A stretch of 64,000 nucleotides of DNA. Origin: Crotophaga sulcirostris (Eukaryota; Chordata; Aves; Cuculiformes; Crotophagidae). The position numbers and the translations under genes were made by a program. The notes below the pieces were generated by a model. The model was given only the letters and a program-made list of their open reading frames with translations. It had not been told where the DNA came from and ran no database searches. Positions 1 to 12,860 of the stretch are shown piece after piece (the first letter of the stretch is position 1; each line of letters opens with the position of its first letter). The stretch is from assembly GCA_013397455.1 (NCBI GenBank), contig VYZB01000055.1, positions 1,879,985 to 1,943,984 on the forward strand, given 5' to 3'.

Positions 1-3000
1 CCTCTAACCAGCCCCATTCTGCTGTGACGCTTGCACTCTGCATCAGTCCCTATAGTGGGGACACTGAGCAACAACATGGGATGTGGTAGCACCCAGCACT
101 CTCACCCCTCACCCTCCTCCTACACCTGCTAAGAGAAGGAAGAGTTAAACCTTGATAATTTCCCCCCCTCCTCCTCACTACTTCCCATGGCTTCTTGAAT
201 TGCTGGAGCTTTATACATCTGGTTCAGCTCATTCCCTGTGATTCAGGTTCTCGTTTTTCCCCTCCCTTGGGGACACCTTTCCTGAGTCTTGCTGCGGAGT
301 CTGACCCCAGTGCCAGCAGGATGGAGCCCCAGGAAGTCCCAACAGCCTCATCCCGACTGCGAATACCCAGCTGGGTTTTAAACACATTGCATCAGAGAGC
401 AGTAGGTCACCACATTAATCAGGAACTCTGAAATCCTCTGAGACACCTTGTTGGGAACGGTTACCAGGTTCTGGCTCGTCTTAAATATAATTTAAAAGAC
501 TTTGGGGTTATTTTAAGGCTTTTCCTTTCCTTCAGCCCTATTTCTATGTAAATGCTCTCTTCTACTTCTCACTGCCGATTGCTTCGAACAGACATATTAT
601 TTTGCTTCTCTGGCCTACTTTGTTGCAGACAAAGTTTTGACTATCTGAGTTCTTTTTTATTCCATTTTACATTTTTAATGCTATGTTGTAAAACGTCCTT
701 CCTCTTGAGCAGTAATAAAAACCTCTTTTTTTCCCCCTCCCCTCTTCAGATTTCTTTTATAACACATTCAGCATTTTCTGGGACATAATTAAAACATCAA
801 ACAGTTTTCCTGCTGGTTATGCTAAAATCTGAATGCTTGAGTCTGCTGGCATTATTGAAAATTAAAATGTACTATTCTTGAGTGTATTTAGGATGCCCTT
901 AAATAACTATCAAAAATGGTTTTGTTCTGTTTTATATACAGACTGGCACCATAATGCTAAAATACCTGCATTAAATAATGTCTCTAATTGGTAGCATGAG
1001 GATACTTTTTAAAGTATGAAATATGTATTTTTGTTCACTATTTTTCCTAGGCTAATATGTCTAATTTTCCCATACAACTTTATCCCCAAGGAAAAATATA
1101 GACGGAAAGACCATTACCAATACATGAAGTTCAGTGGTTCTCTCTCTTTAGATGTAATTGCTATCAAGGAGTCTGGCAGCAGGGTAATTTTAGTTCAAAT
1201 GAGTACATAGCCTGAAAAAGGATAAATCAACCTTTGTAGGTCTGAAATTAGATCCCAGTGTGGGATTGTTCTAGCTAAGTGTACATCAGGTTCATAAAAT
1301 ATATTCTCCAGAATGAAAAGCCCCTAAATTCCAAGGGCAGCAATGAGCATGGAGCTGGATGGGGGAATGTTTTATGCCCTGCAAGAAGACCTTCTTCCTC
1401 CTCTCTTTGCTAATGATGGCCTCGAGTTACCTTTTTAATCAGGCAATGAAGGCTCAATCCTGCCCCCATTCAAGACAATGTAAAGCCTCCCACAGTACCC
1501 CAGATCCCTTTCTCAGAGTGATTAGTACCTTTGGTCCAAACAGCACTCATGGGTTAGGTAGCTGGGACACCAAAAGCCTACACATCACTTCAAAACATCC
1601 TGCAAGTATCCTTGTAGTAGAATTAACTCTCAATAACGTTTTTGTATATTACAGAGATTTCTCTAACTGTGGATATCTCTGAACAATTTTTTAAAAAGGG
1701 GGCTGGCTGGCACACAGCACAGAATTTAGGTCACACCTCTGCTTCGGACTGTGCAATGGTTCTCAAGCACCTGTCACAATTTGAATTTTACAGAAACAAG
1801 ATGGAAACATAGACAAATGGATGTCCCGAATCCTTTATGATGCAATTTCTCAGACATCCTCTGACAGCCATTCTGTGGGCTGTGTTTCAAGTACCTTTCT
1901 ACTCAAGTTATTCGAATCTAAAAATGTGGGTGCTGCACTTTACATGGGCTCTGTACAATTAACTTCCGCTGAAGTACAATATTTCAGTTCAGTGTAGATA
2001 CTTAGCCAAATGCTAACCAGTTGTAAAAAAAAGTTGATTGATAAAAGCATCCTTAGAAAAGTGACTGAAAATTGAAGGATATATGCAGCTCCTTTCCTGA
2101 AAAGCAGCCTCACAGTTATAGTCACTTCTCCTGATTTTGAAGAGGAAGGTTTGGCTGAGACTTTCCCACTCTTGCCCTCAGCCTCTCACCAAGCTTGGAC
2201 AAATCATTTTCTTAAAGGTTAAAGAGAGTCTGCATAACCTCATATGTACAGCATGTCTGGTCCTTGACCTCAGCTCTCAACATTGTCCAAAGTGTTACTA
2301 GAGAGACAGAAATCATTATAAACCCCCTCAAATGCAGTAGTTGCTGAACACACTTCTGAAGCCAGAGACTTCTGTCTAGCTACAATATGCTGAAGTAAAA
2401 ACATATCCAGGAGTCGTCCCTGGAGTCTCAAATCATTCTCTCATCACACTGGGTTCAAAGACAATGTGAGCTGTGTAGCGTAGCTGAAAGTATCTGCATA
2501 AAGCAATTCCTCTATGATGTTGTTTTGTTTCTGGCTTGCTTTTACCTGGGCTATCTGAAGACATTGTTTGAGGCTAAGGAAAAAAATATGAATAATGTTT
2601 AGGCCTAGAGATCAAAAAAACAGGCTTATTTCCATAGTCGTTAGTAGCCAGTATCCCATGTGAATCTATTCGTTTCTAAAGCTGTACTGAAATCCTGGGT
2701 ATGTTAGGAAGGATTTCTTCTTATTTTTATTTTATTTTTCTAAGAGTTTGTTCTTGATTTTTGAAGATCCTGAAAGCTTTTTGATGTCATAAAACCAATC
2801 ATAAGAGGGAAAACACAAATTTAAATGTGAGATAAAAGAGGCTTTGCATGCATGCATAACAAGAAATCCATTGAACAAAACAAATTACTTACCACCTCCA
2901 CGATGGCTCTCTGCCTCCAAGGGATGGGCTGGTTCACAATGGAGAGGTGATGGTGATAAAGTCACTGTGATACTGTGATCAGAAAAACTACAGTAAGAAA

Positions 3001-6000
3001 AAAAAGTATATAGGGGAAAGTAAACTACAAAGAAGGGAGGGTGGAAAAAATGGCTTGCCATTCCCCTGGGACTATGAGTGACTTTCAATATTCCCCAAAA
3101 AGTTTCACTTCAAACATTATGAGGCCAAAGAAGTCTCTTTCTGTTTGCCAATTCTGGCAGCAAATGGAAGAAGGCAAAGAAAGGAGAATGACTGATTTTT
3201 TCATTCAAATAACTTTGTTCCCATTTGAATATGCCTTGTCTGGGATCCCCATTGATGGTAACAAGGTGTGAATTTTCCTGATTTGGAGGGCAAAAGTGAG
3301 CTCTTGGGTCTGAATTTGTTTGCAAGAGGTTTGTTTTTCTTTTCCATTTACAACTCTTCCTTTCTTTTACCATTTTAAAGCCTTGAATGATGAGCACTAA
3401 GAGTTGGGGAAAGGCCAAGAGAGATGTAGTTATAAATTTCCTTTACAGTTCTGTTTTTTATGTTTGGGAACCACTTCGGGCTGGTTAGCAATAAATACTC
3501 TTCCCCCAGTCCTCCTCTTCCAACCCCAGACAAGAGTAGGTCACACTGGACACAATCCTTTTATATGTTTTCTTTTACTGCTTATTTGGTTTCCCAGGGC
3601 AAAGCACTGATTTTTAGGAGCTGAAAGTCTGGGGATACCTCAAAGGATATGGTGTCTACTATGGAATAAGAATATTAAAGCTACTTGATTTATAGGACAG
3701 AAGTTATATCTCCATTTGACTGGTTATTTATCAAAAAAAAACAAACAGGAATTTTCTGAGTACAAATCCTTACCTATGCAGGTCTTACCTGTGTATGCTC
3801 TGCCCAGGGCTGTTGCAACCAAAGCCATTTCCACCTGCCAGGGAGCCCTGCTCCAGATGCGCCCCAGACCTCTCACCCTCAGGATGTGCTGGTTTGCACA
3901 AATGTTCTCCGTGTTCTGTTTCTACTGGGGTACAAAACCAGGTGATGTAAAACCCTCAAAGCACTCTGAAGTCATTACATTTCAAAAGGACATGAAATAT
4001 GGTCACAGCACCTGGAGATATTTAGCTTTTTTAAATTAAATAAAAAAAAAATCTTTGAGATTTTTTGTCACAATATTTTGAAATATGAATTTCTTTTCTT
4101 TCTTTACATGTATTCTTGCACTCTTCGGTGTTATTTTTATATGGGCAGGTAACCTTCCTACCTGCTATCAATCAGCTGGCCATGTCAGGCTCCTTTCTGC
4201 TGTCCCATCACAGAAAATCTTTTGGTCTTTTGATGGTTAACAACCTTCCAGCTTTCATATCTATCATATATCAGTTACCTGTGAAAACAGTTATTGTCAA
4301 AGGGTTTGCTTAGCAATTCTCCGTTGTCAGTAAAAACTTGTCCATGGCCTTCAGTGGTGTTTTGAGAGCAGATCTGACCTAGTTTGGTGGACCACTGATC
4401 AATTCTTCTTCCAGCATACTTGCCATATGATCCCTGATTATGTTATAGGAGTTGTGATTGATTCTTGATACTAAAATAATTATTCTGAAGTGTGTTGATT
4501 ATCACATCAAATTGAAAATTATAAATTTGAGTGAAATTTTACTTCAGAGATTCCTGCTGTATTTTTAGAGTTCTAATTTTACTGTCAGGGAGGAAAATAT
4601 AGCTCAAGTACCCAGAATGGGTAACAGTGTTGGAATTAACCTGAAGGAGAGTTAAGAAGCCTTCTGCTACTTCAAGCAAGCACCTCTCTGAAGAGCTGTT
4701 GCTTTTACCACTAGTGCTATGTCTTGAGGATCTGAAGAGCATTTCCATCACTAAGAGGAGCTGCAGAGAGTTATACAATAATCACCTGCAAATTTGACAA
4801 AGCAAAGTCAGGATCTTAATACTGCAATTCATTTCCTTTGATATATTATCTGTCATCTCCCCCTTCCCACACAACCTCTTTATTCTGAGAGGGAGATGGC
4901 ACATCACCTGTTCCCTTGACTGTTGAGAGAGACAGCTATTTCTCTCCCCTTTCTCCCTCTCTCAGTCTCTTTTTTACTCTCACTTGTCCTTTTTTCCTCC
5001 CTGGTTTCTTCTGGTCGTTCTTTCCATCTGTCCCTGCCTCTTTTAAGGCTCTTTCAAAGGAGAGGGAAGGATCCTGTTTGCTTCAACTTGACACAAAGTA
5101 CCATGGCAGAGAGAGCTCATGGTGAGGGCCTAGGCCGCAGGCCCACACCAGAGTGAGGGTGTCCCACTACACTCCTTTAGGTACGGCTAGGCTACGTTTT
5201 AAGAAAAGGTCCAAACTCTGCTCATTTCACTTTCAAAGCACCTGGAGGGGCCTTTGGGGAGCTCTGAAGTCCAACAGAGGAGAAAGCTCGTATTCATGCC
5301 TGCCTGGCCTGCAGGGAGGACAGGCCTGGCTGTAGACGTGTCTGCATGCCTGTGTTTGCCACCCGGTTGCCCTTGGGAGCTACAGGGCATGAGATCTGCA
5401 TGGTGCAAAGGAGCCCAGAGCTAAGTGATAATATTTATACAGCCAGGTTTTTCATTACCATGAGCTTCTTTGTCACTAGCTCTCATTGACTAGCAGAAGC
5501 TGAAGAAACCTCGGTTACAGTTCATTTAATATTTAAATACCTTCTCAGACTTTATTGCATAAAGATTACCTATGGTTTCAAGTCTGATTCACATGGCATA
5601 TCTGGCTCTCAAATTTAAATTGACTTAAAACTTTGATAGAAACTCTGAAGGCTGCGAAGCTGAGGTTTATTTATATCTCTCATAATCCCAGTGAAATCTA
5701 GGAGTGGAGTCACCCAAATGAGAAGTCACAGTGTTTGGGTTCTTGTCTAACCAAGGCTCATTGATTTTTAAGCACATAAATTCAGAAACTCTAAAGACCC
5801 AGCCAAAGACAATACAGCAAGCAGCACAGTTTGGAGATCCCCCTGGGGAGAAGATGTGGTTGTAAACACTTGAAAATGTTTAAATTCAGTGAATGCTCTA
5901 GTTATATTTGCTAGGTCTGACAGGACAAGCAGTCCTAACAATCTGAAACACTGGACAGAATGGAAGGAAAAGCTTGCCAAAGATAGCGAAAGCCTCACAG

Positions 6001-6809
6001 CCCTTTTCACATCTCCTCTGCCAGGACGTGGAGTTATCACAGCCTCAGTCCTCCTAGAGATGTTCTTCCCTCCAGGCAGCTCTGATCCAAGAGATGCAGC
6101 AGATGTCCTTTGCATTGCATTTTCACCTGGCAGGGGGCTCACACACTACAGGAGGAATGAGGAAGACCTTCACAAGGAGCAGAAGCCTGATGCTTTCATG
6201 CTGGGCCACAGCACAGCTTGGACAGCAAAGCCCTTTGCACAGCGCCCGACACCCTCAGCCACTTCTAAAAGTCTCTTTGTAGCTACATGTTATAGACAGG
6301 TTTAAATCAGCATTTGTACAGATGTGTTACTGAAGCAGAAAGAATAAATGCCTTCCCTAGGATCTCACGGGAAGCCTATGAGAGAAGAAAGGCTTGGTCT
6401 GGGCTCATCCACGCCGCGGGTCAGTACCCTGGCCCTGCACCATCTCTCCTGGCAGCAACTGGTGCTCTGTTCCAGGCCCAGTGTTATGTGGGGTAGGTAT
6501 AAAACCCTTCCAGATGAGAAAATGGAAATCTATCTCTGCAGAAAAATGTTAGAGATTTCTAAAAATACTCCAGTTCAAGAAGCATCAAAATTTTTTTGTA
6601 AAAAAAAAAAAAAAGATGTGGAAAAAGCAGCAGGTAATGTCCAAAGACACGCTGACTATAAGGGGGACTGTGGTTCAAAACCAGGACTCTGGGGTTTGTG
6701 AGCAGCAGAAGCATGTAGCAAAGAGACCAAAGAGGTTAGCACTAGATAGATGGATATGGAGAACAAGAGCGTTCGCAAAAATACCAGGGGAGATGAAGTA
6801 CTAGCAAGA
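1..6809. other. Intergenic, no gene recognised
   Basis: AT-rich sequence downstream of TCF7L2. A pyrimidine-rich patch runs from about 4940 to 5010. Short open frames on both strands look random, without known domains. Conserved gene order in vertebrates would put HABP2 further along in this direction, but no exon of it was recognised. Confidence 0.6.
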
Positions 6810-8830
6810 AGTCGAATCCTTCAGTAAACCGAGAGACTGAACTCTTTTGAAATCTGCCATTAAATAAATATACAAACACAAAGTTTGTACAAGTAGAAAA
6901 CACTGGAGAAAAATAAACCTGTAAAAATAAAGATAATGACAAAGAACGGGTAAGGGAATACAGAGAAAATATGAAAATAAACAAATCAGCTTTCCAGATT
7001 GCATCCATCCTAGAACACTTTGGGAATTGAATGAGAGATTTATTGTACCACCAACAATTATTTTTTGACAAATCATGGGAGATTCCCAGGGCCTGGAGCA
7101 AAGCAAATATTGTACAGATTTTTCAGAGGAGAACTGAAGCATGATCCTGATAATTACCATCTCATACATCAGCTTTCTCTCCCTGGTAGTATAATAGCAC
7201 AAATAATTTCCTGAGACCTATGAGGCTGACTTGCTCATTTCCCCCCTATGATCCAGTACAGTTCAACACAATGCTGGTGTGGGGCTGACCGACAGCTATG
7301 ATCCCAACCAGCAGAAAGGAGAATGACTATCTTGGCTATGAGGCATACAGTAACATATCTGGATTCAACGCTGCAGCCCTGTGAAGAAAATACACAAGAT
7401 GATGCAGAGAAAACTCACGTCCAAACTATAAGTGATACTAGTGCTCTGCCTAAGCAAATTAGTCCCGATACTAATTTACCTGATCCACAACTCGGTGTGT
7501 TTACACCCATGAAGAACCTGTGAGGAAATATTCCCAGCTCAGCCATGCGCCGTAGGCACAACCTCCCCATTTTGCTCTGAACCCACATTCCTAGAAATGC
7601 ATTGGGAAGAAATTCAGAGATAATGAAAAGATTTACAGATGGCTTAAAAGAAAACTCACCAACATTGTTAATATAATGAAAAAAAAACCAACCCAGAGCG
7701 ACAATGAATAAACAAGCACTGCTGCAGTCAGGGTAATGCTTGTAGCTCTTCATCCACCTTCTGGGAAGGGGCTAAGGCAAAATTCCTTTCCTTAATTTCT
7801 TGTTCTCACCCAAAGCCTGATGGTTTTGACTTTGTGCAGGGCATATATATTTCATCTATAATCATTACTTGTAGATATTTTTTAGGGCCAGAAGGGACCA
7901 TTAGATCATCAGTTCTGGCCTCCTGCATAACACGTGCTGTAGAATTTCATCCAAAAAGGTAATGAACTGTTCACCTCGGTTGTGCCGGTGGATGAGGGCT
8001 GAACCCATGACTGTTTGATTCTGTGGCTTTTGGGGGGGATCATGGGTGAATTTTGACATTTCTTCATTCCAATTCTACAAAGCGTCATCACATGGAAAAT
8101 CCCACATGATAAAACATCTTCTTTTCCAAAAAACCCACTACTTGGAGAAAGAGAAAAAAGAGGGAAGGTGATGGAAGTCCACAGTATAAATGGAAAATTT
8201 TAGAGTTCACCAGCTCTTTCCAAATTTCATATCGAGCTCTTTTTTCTTTCACTCTTCCTAGTTAACTTTTGTCAAAATAACCAGACACAAGCATCAGGAA
8301 AACTAAATTATATAGTTTAGTCTCCGAAAGAGTGGGAAAAAAACTTACTGAAATGTGTTTCTATAGTATACTTTATAAATCCATTCAGTGTGTTCTAATG
8401 TAAGTCAGGCTTTAACAAATATTTTTGCTCGACTTGGTTCCAGGATAAAATTGTAGAAGTTACTGAAAGGTGAAAAAAAACCCTCAATCTATTCAACTTA
8501 AAAAAAAAATAAAAAGACATTTAAGGGGGGTCTAACTGAGGTATACAAAAATCTTAGCTGAATGGATAATATCAATGCATGTTACTACTTTTGATACTGC
8601 ACAGATGACAGGATTGGGGGCATAAATGGAAGTTCAAAAAACAAATTCAGAGGAGACATAAGGAAGTGCTTTGTCACTCAAAGAATAATAAATGTTTGGA
8701 ATGGCCTACTGGGCAAGGTTGTTGAGGCAAAGACAGTGGGCTCGTTCAAGAAGCAATTAGATGCTATCCTGGGGGAAACGCTGTATTACAAGAGACAAGC
8801 ATCACTGTGTTGAATGGCCTTTTCTCATTC
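6810..8830 (+). mobile_element. Ancient degraded CR1/L3-type LINE, plus orientation
   Basis: Two blocks fit one eroded element. At about 7000-7200 the plus strand gives FPDCIHPRTLWELNE and, frameshifted, HDPDNYHLI and SLPG, matching the reverse-transcriptase core GPDGIHPR and DPGNYRP(I/V)SL...PG. At about 8660-8790 a clean stretch of over 40 codons includes DIRKCFVTQRIINVWNGL and EAKTVGSFKKQLDAI, the C-terminal end of CR1 ORF2. The spacing of about 1.6 kb is close to that in an intact element. The middle is unrecognisable, partly because of another repeat. Confidence 0.65.
7880..8010 (-). mobile_element. Old sauropsid CR1 3'-end fragment, antisense
   Basis: The segment 'ggccagaagggaccatta' followed by 'gatcatcagttctggcctc' and 'ctgcataacacgtgctgtag' closely resembles the antisense 3' region of old CR1 families common in turtles, crocodilians and birds. 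It lies inside the older plus-oriented LINE remains, so it may be a later insertion. Confidence 0.6.
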
Positions 8831-11800
8831 CTAACATTTTCTATGTTCTTTTCTGCAGCTTGTACTCTTAAGGGTCTGCAGCCTCAGTGTATGATATCAA
8901 AACTGAAATCAGGCCCAGCAGTGTTCTCCACTAAACTGGGCCAAGAAGCATAATAAAGATTTGGCCTTGCTATAAAAATGTGCCGCGCTGTACTGCTACC
9001 CTGCTTATTCCATGCTGGCTTCTGGGCTTCTAATAAAGGAACAGGCGTTGGGCAAAGCACCCAGGGTTCAAAGATTTGTTTCACACCTTGTGTCGAGTCC
9101 AGAGCGTACTTTCAAGAATCTGGGGCACCCTGCCCTTCAGGTGGGAGCACTTCAGAGGTGGGCTAGGACAATTCCAGCACATGTGGGGCTCTTTGGATCT
9201 TTAACAACTAAACTCCTCATTCAAATGTGCCTTTATTAGTAGTTATTAATAATTTTTGAGAATTGTTCCATCCCTTTCACTTTACCTATCTGTTCTAATT
9301 GTTTCTTCTCCCTCCAAGCACAGTGCTGATCCTTTCCCCCCTCTTTTCCCATATGCACACATCAAAAGGAAAGGAAAGTTTGTATTTGTTCTTCAGTGCA
9401 TGCAAGGGCACTCACAGAATGAGCGAGTATTTAGGAGGTTAAATAATGGACTGTGTGTTGTGCCAAAACAGGTGCACTACTCACAGAGCCATCAGCTGAA
9501 AAGGTGCAATTGCATCCCACCACCTCGCAGGAAAATTTCACTCCCCTCCACACTGAGGTCTCCCTAGCTCTCCCAGCACCCATCACTGCGCATCCGTGAG
9601 CTCACAGGGCAGCAAACAGGGACCTGTTGAGCATCCCCACTAGAGATCCCCTGTTCAGGAGGTGTCATGTTCAGCTGCTGAGGAGCACTGAGCTTGTAGA
9701 GCCAACTGACGAAGCTGAAGTGCACGCAGAAGGTGGCAGTGATTCAAAACTACCTTAGGTTAGGCATTTTATTGCATTCTTCTGATTTATGGGTTACAGA
9801 GGAAGATTCAGTGGCTCTCTACAACAGGTTGCATTGAGGCTCTACCATAAAATGGCCTTTCCTCCCCTAAACTTACTAGATACCTTGCAACAAGAGGTAG
9901 TAGACAGACACAACTAGATAGTTAAGAAGTCCTTGAGGACATTCATTTTACTGCACACATGGGACCGTGCAGTTCTCATCAAGCATTTCATAGGCAGCTC
10001 AGTGTGTGTGTGGGGGTGGGTGTCAGATTTTAGGGAAATTTTTGAAGAATGCTGCATTTTTAGCTGTGCAGTTTTGTATGGGAAACCTCCCTCAAACATA
10101 CAGGACTGCACAAGAGAAAGAATTAAACTAGGTTTGGGGAGGGGAACATATGGATGTGTAAGAAATGCTCAGCTAAGAAAGAGGCTTAATGACTGGAGAA
10201 GAGGGAAGGCAGCTTCTCCCTCTCCAACCAGGGTGAACAATTTAAAAAGGAACCTTGAGCTGCCATCCTTACCCAGGAGCCAAGGTATTCCCTAACTCAG
10301 GAGCATGAAAACAGAAATTAAATTAATATGAATGGCTGAAAGACTCACACAGTCTGTTCTATCTTCCCCTAACTCTTCTGCAAGTTTTGGGGTTTTTTTT
10401 TGGTGGGTTGGTTGTTTTTTATTCTTTTTTCAGTGGTGAGGGATTCTTACTATTGTAGTTCTAACCTTCATTCTCGTGGCTTTGTTCCCCCGCACTCTGG
10501 GGGAAATGCATGTTCAGAATAGCTTTCCAAGTGCCGACAAAGCCATTTGATGTCTGCACCACTAGTTAAATTATTTGCTAACAAACTCTGAGACTTTTTG
10601 CCCTTCCAAAGGAACCATTTCACATGTGGTTTTTGGCTTCCTCTGCAGTGGCCCAGCAATATTATTTTATCCCAGTAAAGAGCATATTATTGTTTAATAT
10701 CATTGCTATATTCCAGTATGTTTCCCAAGATGATAAACGCTGGCACAGAAAAGAGGCAACTTTTTCAAACAATAAGTAATAAATTGTGGAAGGCTGAGGT
10801 AAATATTTTCCATGTCCCCAAACAACTCCGAGTACATTCCTGAGGAGTGTATTGACAGTAAAATGTTTGAGAACAAGAAAATATGTTGGATCAGGTTGTG
10901 GTTGTTGTCCAACCCTTAAAATATCAAGAAAATTCCTCACTCTTTCTACCATCTGTTCCACTGTGTGCTTCTGGGTGTGGCCTTAAAGCACTCAAAACTT
11001 CTATTATAGCAAATATGAACATGAAATGACTCAGTGTGAGAAGATAAACCACCTTGTTCCAAAGTCTTAGGAAAAAAAATACCAAATAAACACAAAATTT
11101 GTCAGATATGTCCAAATACAGGGGGAGGTATCTTGACAACAAATTATTCCCATACCTGGATGCTCTGTGCCAGTGAGATCTGCAGGGCCGTGGGCACACA
11201 TCCCTGGTGGTAGGCAACCCACCCAAGCAAGGTCAAGAGAGGTTCCTCAACACAGGTTGCTGAGCGTTGAATGTGCACAGTGAGCTGCTTATGAACAACC
11301 TACAGATAACAAATCACAGAAATTAACTACTAAAAATGTCACCTCAAGATTATATTTGAAAACCACTCCCTGCTTCAGGGCAAGCTGCAAAGAGAAAAGG
11401 ATGACGGAAACAAGAATATTATTATCTCGTGTAACATTTACCTGTAGGTAGTGCCACTGCAGCCATCCTTGTGTGTATCACCTCCAACACCACACATGTA
11501 ACTGTCCATCTCTACCCCTGTACATCTCTTTGAACGCCATCCTTACAGATTCTACCTTTCAGCTAACGCACTCACCCAGGAGGAGTGCTCACTTAACCTA
11601 CCAGGAGCGAAAGTACCAACAGCTTTTATATTTTTTTATACTTATTTTTTTTTCACTATTTATAGAAAAGGCTTCTGGATAACAATTTTTTGAAGGGCTT
11701 TTACAGTATTCAAATATTGAACATGGGCATATTCAACATCCTTCTGGGCCAATGCTTGCCTGATTAAATGGCAACTACTAATCCTCTAGCTCTATAAGAG

Positions 11801-12759
11801 GAAGACACACTCAGTATACATACTCTGCACTTGAGACATAAATAATAAATGCAATTTAAACTGAAATTTCAGCAGACTTTCCATTAAGTCACAGATCACT
11901 GTTGGATGGACATAGTTTTTTATATCTGGCAGAGGGCTGTATCTCAGATATGTAGACATCATGTAGAGATGGGATATTTTGAACGAACATTAATAATGAT
12001 GTTCCCACATTGCTCATGCTGTGGAAATGCTTCCTATTCATCTCATTATCTTCTGGTCCCACAATGGCAGCATGATGAGTGCAGAGAAATGAGTGAGAAG
12101 CCTTCTATGTCTTTGTGTGGTGGGTATAAAATGGTTGCAAACCAGATAAATGCTTAAATACATTATCTCTTTGACATTTTGCACTACCCTTCTGGAAAGA
12201 CCCCATATATTTTATATCAAAAGGGCAGAGACCACTTACCATGGGAGAAAAAGAGAATGACTGCTTTGTCCTGCTATCTATATCCCAGGGAGCAGATCAC
12301 AGAGCACCAAGATGGTTTCCCTTCTGCCTTGAAAGGGGCTGATGAGAACCCAGAAGCACCTAGATAGGAGTCCGTTTCATTCACTCATATCAGTCCCATA
12401 GATCTGCTCTAAATCTCTCTTCCCAGTCTCCTCCTCCAGGGTTAAAAAGATGGCAGAGCAGAGTGTGTCAGAGAGAGGTTGATCTGAGTTATTGCAGTAT
12501 AAGTTTCAGTGGTCACTGCTGTCTTCATAACTCTTGTTTCAATATAAATCACTTCTGTTTTCACATTTTCTCCTGGACTAGTTCCACATCCCAAGGACCA
12601 TTGCCATGCGTAGCTGTTGAATTTGTCCCCTCAGCTCTTCTCTAATGGCCTTTCACAACATCGGTGAAGGTTTCAGCACCCACTGAAAGCATCAAAGGGC
12701 CAATTCTCATCTTTTACAGACTCTAAAAAGAGTGGTGGGGCTGTATATTCACAAAGCTG
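8831..12759. other. Intergenic, no gene recognised
   Basis: No exon, RNA gene or clear repeat was recognised. A short GT-rich run lies at about 9998-10021. Confidence 0.55.
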
Positions 12760-12860
12760 GCACCACTCCTCTGCATGTCCTTGGGCAACTCCTTTAAAAG
12801 CTGCAAGAGTCTCCATGTGGGAGAATGGGAATGATGACACTGGCCTGCCAACCATGAAAG
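12760..12860 (+). repeat. MIR-like SINE fragment
   Basis: The run 'gcatgtccttgggcaact' followed by 'ccatgtgggagaatggga' and 'atgatgacactggcctgcc' resembles the MIR core and 3' part (ctgtgtgaccttgggcaa ... tgtaaaatggggataatga). It is diverged and partial. Confidence 0.5.

Noticed and set aside
5889..6305. 138-residue open frame, with a 124-residue one on the opposite strand
   Set aside because: No recognisable domain, no splice structure, and open on both strands, as expected by chance in GC-richer DNA.
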